Source: Panagrolaimus kolymaensis (lineage: Eukaryota > Nematoda > Chromadorea > Rhabditida > Panagrolaimidae). From it: a stretch of 64,000 nt of DNA. The position numbers and the translations under genes are program-made. The notes under the pieces were generated by a model. It had not been told where the DNA came from and did no database searches. It saw nothing but the letters and a program-made list of their open reading frames with translations. The DNA lies in contig JAJQJQ010000006.1 in assembly GCA_028622995.1 (NCBI GenBank), positions 620,001 to 684,000 of the forward strand, read 5' to 3'. Shown piece by piece: positions 22,307-34,230 of the stretch (the stretch's first letter is position 1; each line of letters opens with the position of its first letter).

Positions 22307-25300
22307 TTAAATTCCATCTTTATTAAGTTTAATTCGAACTTTACGATTTATGCAAGGTGAATTATCTTTATTGATTTGATACATTTTTTGATTGGCATAA
22401 ATTCCATATACGCATCGAAGACGATTTCGATCATTTTCTTTAACAAATTTTTCTGGATATATTTTTGGATCAAAATATGGCAAAGCCCCTGGGTATGGAG
22501 CCGGGGCACAATCGCATGGTTTAGCTCGCCACATCGTTGCCCAATCAGGTTGCCATGAAAATTTATGTTGAATTGCATCAAAATTTTCCAGCATTCCTTT
22601 GCACGAAAGAAGCCTTTCATTTTCCATGGGAGCTTGAAATTTTTGTAAAAAAAATTTAAATGCTTTTATTCGACGATTTTCTCCAGGTGGCCCAGGTTCT
22701 TCAGAAGATTCTCCACCGCATTCCTTATTGATTACTAAACTCGTGGGTCCAAATACCGAATCTTCATAACCTGCTCGGCTGTTCTTTTGAGTCGATTTCC
22801 AATTGCCTTAAATATTGAAAAAGTTAAGTCAGTTTACTAAAAAACCGAAGAAAATCCGATAGAGAAAAATTAAGTCAGTTTACAAAAAAAAAACGAATAA
22901 AACAGTTTTAAAAAAACTAATATTAAATCACTAAAATTTTCTCTTGAATTATTATCAAGATCAGGGATGGTCGGAATTCCGTTTCCGTTTTCCGGTATTT
23001 CCGGGTGTTTTTCATTTCCGTTTCCGGTTCCGGAAAAAAATTAAAAAAACTTTTTTAATTTTCCGTTTTGATTTCCGGAAAAAATTTTGAGTTTTTAACG
23101 TAAAATTTCCGTTTCCGTTTCCGTTTCCGGCATTTCCGGGGCATTTTGGTTTTCCGTTTTCCGCGGAAACGGAAAAAAAGTTTTTCCGACCATCCCTGAT
23201 CAAGATTCAGTTTAAAAAATATATTAAAAAAGTGAAAACCTTATTTTAAAAGTATTGCCTTTATCTATCTCAGCATTCAGTTTTATTACTCAAACTAATG
23301 TAAAGCATCCTTAATTTTTGTAAGTTTAAATGCAAACATATGTTTTCAAAACTCATTTTTTTTAAATTAAAAAACTTTTGACATTATATTTTATAAAAAA
23401 CAGTTTTTTCTTTATTAAAAATTTCAAAATTTTGATTTTTAAAAAGCATCCATAATTTTGGCTAGGTTTATAGCTTAAAATAAGATAAAACTATAAAGTA
23501 TGCTAAAATACTCCAAACTTCCATAGTAAACAGTTTTTTTGGTTGATCTAATTTTAATTCTTGTACTTAGAGACAAATAACATCATGCGACCGAAGTAAT
23601 TATAAAAAATTTGTAAAATAACAAACTCTCAAATTATTTTTGGGATTTATTTAGACCTTCAAGAAAAATTAAAGCGAAATCAGTTTTAGTCTAAATTTTT
23701 TTCATCATTTTTTTTGTATCAAGAAAAGTCTCAAACAGTTTATTTTAATAAAAAAAATATAATAAGTCCATTCAAATACATAAAATAATTTTTTATAACC
23801 AAGTCGTCTACAGTTATTTTTTGTTTTGTTTTTTATTCTATTTTAATTGAATTAAACCGTTAAAGAAACAAACGTGGTGGCTACAGTTAATAAAAAAAAA
23901 GAGTAATAATAAATTTTTTTAAAAAATTTAGAGATTTATTTTGCTCATCTAAAAAATTGAGAAGAAACCAGTTTTATGTTTAAAAAAAAGCTTTATAAAA
24001 TAAATTTAAACTAACCCATAATAATATCATGCATTGATGGCTTTGGAGGTTGAGGAGTCATATAAAACCATAGAGCTGATAGCATAGCTAATGGAGGATC
24101 CATTTTTTCCATCAATAAATGAGGCTCATTTAATAAATCAACTTTTATATCATTTATCGCTAAAAAATGTTGAAATTGTCCATAATTATAATTCCATGAA
24201 AGTTGAAAGGGGCCTCTCCCGAAATAACATCCTTTAAAAATAATTTCCCCAGTTGTTCCAGTTTCAGAAGTGGTTGTATTTCTTGTATCACAAGGATACC
24301 AAAAATTTGTTTCAACCTTTTCATTACAATATCTTCCATCCAAATAACATAATTTTCCATCATCAGGTTGTAACATTTTGGTTCGATTTGATGAAGGAAA
24401 ATATGGAGATCGTGGGCCTCCTTCATAATAATGATATAAACCTCCGCGATAAAAACATTCTTTTGCATCTTCTTGGGATGAAGATGAGCTTAAAAATTTC
24501 CATTTTTAGTCAGTTTAAAAAACTCAAACTTTCAGAACTCATTTTAGAAACAAAACAAAAAATATAAAAAATAAATATTCCAATTTTTAAAAACATTACA
24601 GTTAAATTTTTGAATTTTTTAAACTCAATTAAAATATAAAAATGGGTTACAGTTAAACAAAACAAAAAAAAAGATTAATAAAAGCAAAAGCAGCCATGGG
24701 AAATTTTTACGAAGAAATTTCAAGATTATTAAATCAAGCACAAAATTTTATTAAAAAATCCAACCAACCGAAACCAGCGAGTGGGCCCAGTTTTAAAAAA
24801 AATATATGATTCATGGTTTTTTAAACCTTCAAAAGATAGTTAATTGACAATGGATAAATTTTCAAGCAAAAAAAGAAGACAGTTAAATTTTAAAAATAGT
24901 TGAGCAAAAACAATTAAACAACAGTTTTAAAAAAAATTCTAATGTGTATATAAATATGAAACTACAAAAATACAAGCTTTTTGAGATAAATTTTAATAAA
25001 GCCGTCCAGTTAATTTTTAAGTTATTAATTATTTTTTTTTTAAAACATGAACGAAGGAGGATTCAGTTAAATTTGTAAGTAATTTAAGGATTTCAAAAAA
25101 AGGATAAGAAAGATCACCATGGATGAAATTTAAAGACAGTTAAGTAAACCAACAAACAAAATTTTTTTGGAAAAAATAAATCAAAGTTGTCAGAGAAAGT
25201 GTACAGTTTAAAAAAAAGCATGATTCCATTGAGAAATTTGAGACTTTTGTGAATCAAACATTCTTCAAAGAAAAAACACAAATGCAGTTTTTTTTCTCAC

Positions 25301-26685
25301 AAAATTAAATCTAATTTTTAGATGTTAATGAAATTTGCAAGAAAGCGTTTTTTTGTTGCAAAAATAGCAAAAATGTATTTAAAACGCTGTGTTTCAAGAA
25401 CAGTTTATTTTGTTATCGAATGCCTTATCCTTGCGGCTTCACGATGTGAATGAAATTGTCAGTTTAAAAAAAACAGAATGTTGGTGACAATTTCGAGTTA
25501 TAAACCCAAATAATTATGGAACCAAAATTAATTAAATGCTCAACTGTTTAATTACCAAACAAATAATTTGCAGTTTATCCAAAAAAAGACTAGAAAATTT
25601 AAAGGGAAAAAACCAAAGAATGCAGTTTAAAAACAAAAAATATATGTTAGTTAATATAAAACTTTTTGTGAATCCTGAATGCGTCAACAAAAAACATAAT
25701 TTTTCAGTTTTTTTTCGCTACCAAAATTAATTCTAAATTTAAATATTTTTTAGCCCTTTTTAAATATTAGTTAAATAGCTAGCTAGCTTTTTGAGGAGAA
25801 AGAGAAAAAGTTGTAAAAAATATTAATGAATGTCATTGGACAGTTATTTGTTGCTATATTTTCGGGTTTCAGTTTTTGATTTTTTTATATCTTTTTCAGT
25901 TTTAAAAAAAAGCGTTGTTCGTAAAGTACAGTTTAAACAGAAAAAAAACTTTTAAAAAAATAACGCAGTTTGAATAATAATTTTTAATTAAAAGCACGCG
26001 ATAATGATATCCTTAAATCTATGCAATCCAGCTAAGAACTTACTTAAATAAATCATAATTAGTTTCACCTGTTTCTTGAACGATATGAGCAAAAAATGCT
26101 GCAACATCCCTTCGCTTTAATTCATTTTTCGTATATTTGCTTCGTGAAATACTTGAAGCTGTACCAAATTCCGGGAAATATCGTGATGCAATTATAAATG
26201 CATCATACGAATATGGTAAACATTTATGGGGGCCCCAACCATGATTGGCTTTGGGAAATAAGTCCTATAAAATACTTCAAAAGTTCAGTTAAAAAACTAA
26301 AAAATGAATTACTTCAAACTCGGCTCGAGTAAACCATTTTTGTAGAGAAGTTTTTGGAAGCTTATTTGGATCCGATGCAGATTGGCAAGTTTTAGATGGT
26401 GGCGGACCAAATCGTTCAGCTCTTGGACAATTAACAGCCAATGAAGGATTGGCAATAAAAAATAATACTAAAAAATAATAATATTTAAAAGTAATAGGAA
26501 AACATGTCAGTTTTATATCTTTGAAATTTATGGAAAAAATGGGACAAAAAAAGTTATAAAAAGTTTTCAAAGAAAGAATTTATGCTTCAAAGAAGAAAAA
26601 AAGTTAATCAAAATTGTCCAAAAAATTATTTCTTTTAAGAAAATATTTACGATAATAAATTCTGAAAATCTCCGCCATCGGCAGT
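21085..26685 (+). repeat. Plus-strand CAGTTT motif array, block 3
   Basis: The motif recurs through the 3' flank and all introns of the GH19 gene. Copies between 21,085 and 21,959 start at about 21,085, 21,123, 21,152, 21,205, 21,236, 21,322, 21,408, 21,519, 21,610, 21,688, 21,759, 21,818, 21,901 and 21,959, so about 14 in 0.9 kb. The exons are free of it. It ends near 26,681, just before the first exon of the GH19 gene. A hAT-type element at 22,962 has inserted between two copies. Confidence 0.82.
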
Positions 26686-26764
26686 TTTTATTAATAAATT
26701 TACTAAATCAAAAAAAAATAGTGTCAAACTTACCTAAAATTCCAGCAACAGCAATCATAACCAT
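22307..26764 (-). CDS. GH19 chitinase-like secreted protein, 5 exons, 459 aa
   Basis: Family 19 glycoside hydrolase (chitinase class I-like), likely secreted. Five exons join in phase: 26,734-26,764, 26,313-26,467, 26,044-26,264, 24,016-24,488 and 22,307-22,806. Splicing exon 1 to exon 2 makes a signal peptide (MVMIAVAGILVLFFIANPS). The GH19 core follows: PYSYDAFIIASRYFPEFG; AAFFAHIVQETGE, where the Glu after Gln aligns with the first catalytic Glu of the family's HET motif; then GCYFGRGPFQLSWNYNYGQF (the hallmark motif), ALWFYMTPQPPKPSMHDII and VFGPTSLVINKECGGE. The C-terminal 130 residues (WRAKPCDCAPAPYPG onward) extend past the usual family end. GH19 enzymes cleave chitin; nematodes have chitin in eggshells and pharynx, so moulting, eggshell or antifungal roles are possible. 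Introns of 1.2 and 1.6 kb carry the CAGTTT array. Confidence 0.93.
22962..23198. mobile_element. 237-bp hAT-type MITE built of TTTCCG repeats
   Basis: Terminal inverted repeats CAGGGATGGTCGGAA at the left and the complement at the right are flanked by an 8-bp target duplication, ATCAAGAT (22,954-22,961 and 23,199-23,206). CAGGG ends and 8-bp duplications are typical of the hAT superfamily. The interior is almost entirely TTTCCGTTTCCGG-type repeats and their relatives, with a large G+C contrast to the host intron. It lies in the last intron of the GH19 gene. Removing it leaves a 60-bp gap between neighbouring CAGTTT motifs, the normal spacing. Confidence 0.88.
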
Positions 26765-27297
26765 TTCCGGATAAATACAAACATAAACTCTTCGATTGCA
26801 ATTTTTATTCCCCACAAAAAAAAGTTCAAACAAGAATCGCTGCTTTTTCGAAGAATTAATCAAAAAGATTTATTACCTATTGCATGAAGAAGAAAAAAAT
26901 TGTCCACTAAAATCTATCTCCTTCGATCCTTTTTTTCTGTCTGACTTTTTTTTTGAAATGGTTTTTGTTGTTGAAGTTTATCTTGAATTTGGTCTCGATT
27001 TCGCGCAATCGAAAGAAACACTCTTCACTATCCACTTTTGAGGATGTGATTGCTTTTATAGTCCTCCAAAAGCTTTCATTCCTCCTCTTCAATACAAAGC
27101 TTTTATAAAAAGGTGAAGAGAAAAAAAACCCTAACTGACTAAAAACCAACTTTGATCAAACACAAAACCAAAAAATCACATCAAACAAAGTAAAAATTTA
27201 TTATTTGTCTAATCTATCTATTACCCGTATCAACAAAAACAACAAAAAAGTTTACATACAAACAAAAACAAAAAAGACGAAAAATAATCTAGGCTCT

Positions 27298-28982
27298 TTA
27301 TATGCACTTTAATTTAGAAGCCCATGGTTTTTCTTCGATATACTTTTGAAATCCTTGAGCATCATAAAAATGTGGAAATGAATCAATTAATTTTCCATGT
27401 GTATAATTTCGATGAATATAATTGATTGCTGTAGAAAAGGCATCAGGAATTAAATATGATCGACAAATAGTAATTGGAGAATATGGATCAATTAATTGAA
27501 GTGATGGAGCAGCATATTTATTCGGTAACCTGAAAGAGATAAGTAATTATTCATGATAAAGTTTATAACATAAAAGCAATAAGCAAATACAAAGCTAAAT
27601 CTCGAATAGCTAGAGAACTCTATGAAACAGTACGCCTAAAAGAACACTCATAGCAAAAAACTTACCTTCTGACAGCTAATCCACGATTAATGAAAATTCG
27701 ATTGGTATAAAAATCAAAATGTTTGTAATAATTGATCATTTCAAAGATCAATTCAGCTGGACTTTGAGTATTTTTACTTTGCCATTCAAGATTATATCCA
27801 TCAAATTCTCCATCAATCAGACGTAAAACTTTATCCATAGGAACTTCAGGACCAACTCGATGAGGAATCAATGAACATAGAACTGGAAGAACAGGCGCTG
27901 GCAACTAAAAAAGGTTCGTGTATTGAGAGAATATTAGCTTTGAAAAACATACCGATCGACATTGTAAGAAATGCACAGTCAACATGATGAGATGATAACT
28001 TGATAAAAGACCATCGGTGCTATTTCTTAAGCCCAAAACTTCGAATAATTTTTTCATATAAACATAAACTTGTGGAAATCGTGAATCAGCGAGAAGATAA
28101 TGTTTGATTAAATTTGTATTTCGAATGGCTTGAAATTCATCTAGTGGTATTTGAATATCAACAGCAAGACCATTTTTAAAGTAAAACTTTAGAATTGGAA
28201 CATGGGCATCGGGAAGACTAAGTGTTTCGACCACCTCGAATTTTGGATCAACCTTTTTGATTTTATAGAAAAGATTTCGGGCTCGATTGAACAAATCTGA
28301 AAATAAAAGATATTACAGCTGGTGATAGTAGTGACTAAAGCAATATAATTTACTAATCAAGAAACAAACGTTTCATCTGTCCAAAAGTGATTCAATTCTT
28401 TAAAAAAAAAAGGTTTACACCATGGTATTGATGGAGAGATAGTAACTATGTAAAACGAAACTTACAACTTCTAAAGCCTCTATTGTTTCGAACATCTTCA
28501 TAAAACGACATGTCTTCTGTATATAAACAAAGGTCGATATCAGACGAACGATCAAATAATAATCCAGAAGAAGATGAGCCAACAGGAACCAATCTTGAAT
28601 TAGGTGTACAAAGTTTATCTTGAAACATCTTTATTATATTCTTTCTTTCATTTACAATCTGAAAAAAATAAATGGAAACGATGAACGATGTTAATGAAAA
28701 ACAAAAACCAACCTTGATACTTTTTTCAATTCGATTCTTTTCATACCCATCCAAACATTCGTTCAAATATGTCACTTTGCTTGAATTTTCTTCACATAGT
28801 TTTTTAACGAATGATGTATCAGCTGGATTATAATTTGATTCGGATGTTTTTGGATATAAAAAATCCAACTTTGTGAAAGCAAATAAAGTTTTAAAAGTAA
28901 ACAAACCTGCAACTTTGTAAACATGATGTTCAGAATAGGATCGAATAGGTTTAAACCTAGATACTTTGAGTTTTAATAACAT
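27298..28982 (-). CDS. GLD-2/Cid1-like nucleotidyltransferase, copy 1
   Basis: Non-canonical poly(A)/poly(U) polymerase family member that would add nucleotides to RNA 3' ends. Exons are 28,713-28,982, 28,466-28,658, 27,953-28,296, 27,667-27,904 and 27,298-27,528, joined in phase. The catalytic core is complete: VPVGSSSSGLLFDRSSDIDL holds the helical-turn GS motif and the first two Asp; the third Asp lies in GLAVDIQIPLDEFQAIRNT. The central domain (LKHYLLADSRFP-like text reads IKHYLLADSRFPQVYVYMKK, then LSSYHLIMLTVHFLQ) and the PAP-associated segment (LQLIDPYSPITICRSYLIPD) follow. No RNA-recognition motif is seen. The frame stays open upstream to an ATG at 29,174, but that stretch is a Phe/Ile-rich run, so I prefer the ATG at 28,982. 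Introns are short. Targets are unknown. Confidence 0.87.
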
Positions 28983-29457
28983 AATAATAATTATTATAAA
29001 AAAGAAGAAGAATATGATAAATCTACAGTGTTCATCAACAAAAAAAAACAGCAACAAGAACATCGAATAAAAAGCAAGCAAAAACTTTTCATTGACACTC
29101 AAATGCTTTAAAAAAAAGAGTAACACTTTGAAGGCGTTTCGCCAGAATTTTTCGTTTTTGCCGTGCTTTCTCATTTTGAGATTTCTCTGAAAGCAAATTC
29201 GACTAAATCCATTTTAGTTTTTTTAATCATCTCCTTCATGGTAGACAGAATGCTTCCATTTATCCTTAGTTCATTATTATGATATCAACAAAAACAAACT
29301 TTTTCTAAGTTTAGGAGTCTTATCTCTATGTTATTACATTGCAATCACACAACCAAAAAAATCTTTAATTTATTTAATTATTATTATTATTACGTATAAA
29401 CGATTACATAAAATTATTAAACAAAACAAAACAAAAAAGTAATAATTAAAGCTAAAA

Positions 29458-32400
29458 TTAATAAGGTACTTGATAAATTCTATCTCTTGATTGTTTACCA
29501 TTATGAGAAGTAACAACATCATGAACAGTTTTTCCAAAGTGCACTTTCTTCGTATTCTTTTTACATTCACCATTTTCATTGATTTCAGTACAGCAACAAA
29601 CAACATAAACATTTGTGGATTTGGTATTTGCATCTTTTTCTGTTGTTGCAAAACATCGATATGGTTCTTTACTTTCTGATGCAGGAATACGACCATGAAT
29701 TTTGAGCTTTTGTTGTTGGCGATTTCGTGAAATTGCTGTACATGATCGAAGTGCACGAAAGATAGGATTTGATGAATTTGTTGCAAGAAGGTTTGGAATT
29801 TTATCAATGCAACCAGAATAATACTAAAAAATAAGGAATGGTGAAAAAGAGATAATAATGATGTATGCTTAAGATAAAATCGATAAATGTCAATAATAAT
29901 ACTCACTTCTTTGCTATTTTCAGTCCAAAAACATCCAAGAGGTAATTCACAATGAGAATATTTTGATTCTTTCAAATTTGATGAACATCGAAGAGACTTA
30001 TGTCGACCGTAATATTTTTGAATTGAAGACGATGAATTCAAAGCATCTAAAAACAAAAACATGAAATAGATGAATAAACACTTGAAAACCTTACTTTCAC
30101 GGACAAGAGTTTCTTTAATCTCATATAATAATCCGTTAACGGCATCATCTTTTCCTATTGCATCAATACAACAAAAGTTCCCATTTCCATTTGGATCCTT
30201 TAAACAAAAAGGTTTTCGACGATCTTCCAATGGCAGTTCTTTATAAGCTTCAAAACATTTTTCACCATATTCATTTTCAACTGAAGCCTAAAAATGAAAA
30301 GCTGATTATGCAAGAAAAAGGTTTGTAAAAACTTACGATTCCACCAGACAAAGAATATTTACTTGTCAACATTTCAACTTCCCCACTTGTTTGTTTTAAA
30401 GCCATGTAACAAAAGATTGATTTTGTTGATATCTTTAGAGCACTTTGACTGAGAATTTGATCATATGATGTTGCGACATTGAAATCGTTGAAGGGACTTT
30501 TTGTTACTGAAAATGTCATTTAAAGTTAGTTTACTGTAAGAAAAAAAAAACATACCCAAACATTTCGGCATCAACGTGTCTTTAACTTCATTATATTCAT
30601 TTGGTAAATTCTTTCGTAAAGGTTCATCACAATATTCTTTAACGGCGGAGTTATTTTTTCCTATTCTTTCACCTTTACAAGTACAAACGAGCAATGGACG
30701 AGGAATCTTAGTATCACCGCGTGAATAATGATCATCAGGACAATTTTCTGCAATAACTTCCATAATACGACCAGCAATAATATTACATCCAACTTTGCGA
30801 TAAACGCTGAAATGAAAGGGATTTTAAAGTTCAAAAACTAAAGCAATAATGTAACATACTTATAATCTTCATCACGAACAAGCTGTAAATTATGGTTTGC
30901 CAAAAAATATAATGCATTTGGTTGGTTGACATCATAATGAACATAACATAATGGTTGCTTATCATCACCTCCCAAGGTATAATTTGTTCCAGCAAAGAGG
31001 ATTGAATAAATCATAGATTGTTCACAGACTTTCTAAAACAAAGAATAAGGATGAAATTAGTTTTATGAAACAAACAAAAAACTTACATCTTTCATGACGT
31101 TAATCCTATCAATAGCTTTAGTTTTCACAAAATCAACATTACAAAAATCAGGTTCTCTGCAGCAACAAGTTATCTTTGTTTTGTGACGTATAGGGATGTT
31201 ACTTGGACAAATATCTTTATCAAGCAAGCAATAATTTTCACTATTTTTGACAGCATTACAATTGGCTTTTTCAGCAGGCATTTTATATTCTAACCTAAAA
31301 TAAAAGGTTTTAGTTAAAAGGTAGATAGCTTTAAGGAATGACTATAGTCATATAAATTAGATAATTAGTAATCATAAAAATTACATATATTCAGAGCCAT
31401 CATCCTTTAGCGTGTATTGACTTGAACAGAAAGGTTGCAAAAAATCATTTTTGATTGTTGTAACATCGGTTTCATTTTCATAGAATTTACGTAATTGACC
31501 AGTTATCAAATTCTTAGAATAACTTCCTTGAGCACAAATAAGATTAAGATTCTTATATTTTCGAAATGCGCAATTTCCGGGATTGTTCCAACAGCAACAA
31601 AGAACAGCATAAATTTTGGAATTGAAAAATAAATGACAATGATCATTATTAGAAGCATCGTCCTTAAAATCACATGTTTGTTTGAGAGCATGAAATAATC
31701 CAAGCATGGAGAAATTTTTCCCACGAAATTTAGGATGTGTAATACTTTCAGATTGATTGATGCGATTGACAGAATATGGTCCAGAATAATACCGAGTTGC
31801 GCCTTCTTTGAGAGTTGAACGGGAATACGTTCCAGTTGATACTGCTGAGATGTAAGAGAAACATGGAACATCATCGGAAAGTGTAGCCTATAAAAAGAAA
31901 AGTTCCATAGATTATTATCAAATTTGTTGACTTCAAAAACAAACAGGTAAAAAGCCATCTTCATCAAGACATTCATTAAACTCATATGTTTGATTCATTT
32001 CTGTCGAATTTATTACAGGACGTTTACCAAGTGCTCGTTCAGGGACTTCGTTAATGTAGTTCAAAAGCAAACGTTCAAGAACATCATCATTTTTTTCAGT
32101 TTCACCACAAGCAATGTAAGCATCGGTTAACGTTATTTTGTTGTCTTTTACTTTCCTAAAAAATGAATCTAAGATATAATAACCGAGAATAAGAACAACA
32201 TACGTAATAACAGCATGTTTATAATTTTCACTTGAAGAACAAATACAAGACCCATTAAGATTTATCAAAGAAGAAATGTTGATTCCATCGCCAGGGTTGC
32301 CGTCAAAAAGGCGAAATGATTCATTTGAAGGACTTGTATCAATACCTAAAAACAAAAGTTAAACGTATTTTAAAAGCTATTGATTGACTAATGGAAGATG

Positions 32401-32967
32401 GAGCAATCGATTAGGCTAAAAAAGTGAACGATTTGAAAGCGCGAGAGAAACAACTTTGAAAGTTTCGTGGTTCAATAGTAATCTTAGGGTGTTACCATTA
32501 TACTACCAGATCCCAACTTTACATCCACGCTTTCAAACTTTAGTTGGTAAGCAAATAGAATAAAAGATGATAGTGTTGTTAAGGTTCAGGAACATATGCT
32601 TCTTCTGATCTCTTTTTTCTATAACAACTTCACATACCTTGAAAAGAACAAGTTGGTGGTGGAATAGCAGGCCCATCTTCATTAATCGTTGTTGTATCAC
32701 CAATATGGGCAACAAGTCTAGCTGATGTTGAACCATTTCCATTTGTTGAAGATTTCAATTGGATTCGATGTTTTGATAGTAAACATCCTAAAAAATAACA
32801 ATAACAAAAAAGTTAGCTAAAGATCATTCAATATTAAATCATACCTTCATCACATGTTTCTCCAATAATAGCATTGTTGGTTGTATTTATAAGTTTTGTT
32901 GAACCGACAATCATAAACATTGAAAGTGACAGAAAAATCCATAAATATGGATATTTGATGAGCGACA
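29458..32967 (-). CDS. Large secreted ET-module-like Cys-rich protein, copy 1
   Basis: Extracellular multi-domain protein of a nematode type; function unknown. About 12 exons. The start at 32,967 gives a signal peptide (MSLIKYPYLWIFLSLSMFMI). Repeated Cys-rich modules each have a core of adjacent cysteines near the end: NGSCICSSS, YAVLCCCWNNPGNCAF, KITCCCREPDFCNV, LLVCTCKGERIG, GNFCCIDAIG and YVVCCCTEINENGEC. Each is preceded by a C-Y/F motif (ACGETE, QTCDFKDD, QPLCYVHY, IFCYMALK, YRCFATTE). This fits tandem copies of the nematode ET module (Pfam ET), five or more, more than I would expect in a small family member. There is no membrane anchor and the protein ends RIYQVPY. It shares a 0.4-kb divergent upstream region with the C48-like gene at 33,389. 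Confidence 0.78.
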
Positions 32968-33388
32968 TGAGAAGGAACTTTGATTGATTGTTGATGAAAC
33001 AATAAAAAAAAAGAAGTAAACAACTACTAACAACAGAGACAAAAGAAAATTATTTCTTGAATGCTGTGAAGTTGATTATTGTTCACAAACATAATGATTC
33101 GATCGATCTTTCAAAAATACCAACAACAACACAAAAAAAAAACAGTTATTCAAATTTCTGCGAAATATTTTGTTGGAAACTTTGGACGGAGGAATCACCG
33201 TAATTTTTTTCCCACGACGAACTTCGTTTTTGGCGCCATTTTAGAATTTCATTTTTATGCTTTCTTTTTTTTGGCTTTCGTGTTTCACTCACTTTTTTTT
33301 ATTTTATGTAGCGCTTGTTATAAAAAATTTTTGTCGTGAAAAACATTTAGAAAGTTTCTTCTTTCTTTCTTCATCATCATCTAAGAAA
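32968..33388. promoter_or_regulatory. Divergent upstream region, ET-type gene and C48-like gene
   Basis: 421 bp separates the minus-strand ET-type start (32,967) from the plus-strand C48-like start (33,389), so the promoters of both must lie here or in the first exons. The same spacing recurs at 39,901-40,321. A diverged third version is recognisable at about 44,050-44,424 upstream of the C48-like paralog. No specific element was identified. Confidence 0.5.
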
Positions 33389-33783
33389 ATGAATACTGAA
33401 GATCTAGATCTGAATCTGACTACAGAAGAACAAGAACATCCTACATGGTAAGTTTATATTCTTGCTTTTTTTATGTTGTGTTCGCCTAAAAACTTTTTGA
33501 CCGCTTTTTTTATTAAAAAGGTTACATCAATCGAAAGTTTTGTGTGTTGTTTTTATTAAAGTGTTGTAATTTTGCGTTACTGATCTTCTTTTCTTTCAGC
33601 TTACCAGCTTTGTCACCTCAAAAGTCTGAAGAAGCATCAACTCCACCAAAGATAAATGGCATAATTGATGAAGCTTATCGTGCTCAACTTACTGATCTTT
33701 ATGAAACGCCAACTAAAGTTACAGGAGTAAGTTAGTGTACTTATTTTTGCTTTACTTATTCGAATTTTTTAGCTCGTTTATGG
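33389..33783 (+). pseudogene. Truncated 5' end of C48-like protease gene
   Basis: Exon 1 (33,389-33,448, starting MNTEDLDLNLTTEEQEHPT) and exon 2 (33,600-33,726, ending YETPTKVTG) match the intact gene at 40,322. Exon 3 is cut after about 13 bases by the duplication junction at 33,783, after which the sequence is the upstream DNA of the GH19 region. None of the catalytic residues is encoded, so this copy cannot make a protease. It could still drive transcription into the adjacent unit. Confidence 0.85.
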
Positions 33784-34230
33784 AAGAATTAATCAAAAAG
33801 ATTTATTACCTATTGCATGAAGAAGAAAAAAATTGTCCACTAAAATCTATCTCCTTCGATCCTTTTTTTCTGTCTGACTTTTTTTTTGAAATGGTTTTTG
33901 TTGTTGAAGTTTATCTTGAATTTGGTCTCGATTTCGCGCAATCGAAAGAAACACTCTTCACTATCCACTTTTGAGGATGTGATTGCTTTTATAGTCCTCC
34001 AAAAGCTTTCATTCCTCCTCTTCAATACAAAGCTTTTATAAAAAGGTGAAGAGAAAAAAAACCCTAACTGACTAAAAACCAACTTTGATCAAACACAAAA
34101 CCAAAAAATCACATCAAACAAAGTAAAAATTTATTATTTGTCTAATCTATCTATTACCCGTATCAACAAAAACAACAAAAAAGTTTACATACAAACAAAA
34201 ACAAAAAAGACGAAAAATAATCTAGGCTCT

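Larger units (their letters stand above)
26850..33782. repeat. Tandem duplication unit 1 (6,933 bp)
   Basis: This unit is repeated head-to-tail at 33,783-40,715. The offset is exactly 6,933 bp for every landmark checked, including homopolymer-rich stretches, and all translated exons compared are identical. The left edge lies 86 bp upstream of the GH19 start codon. The right edge lies within exon 3 of the C48-like gene, so the first copy of that gene is cut after its first bases. The junction shares only one base (G). The unit contains a nucleotidyltransferase gene, an ET-type gene and the 5' part of the C48-like gene. Confidence 0.95.

Noticed and set aside
2221..26685. CRISPR-like array
   Set aside because: The repeated word is only 6-10 bp, spacing varies widely, and the DNA is eukaryotic with introns.
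28983..29174. N-terminal extension of the nucleotidyltransferase to the ATG at 29,174
   Set aside because: The added residues are Phe/Ile runs typical of AT-rich upstream DNA; kept only as an alternative start.
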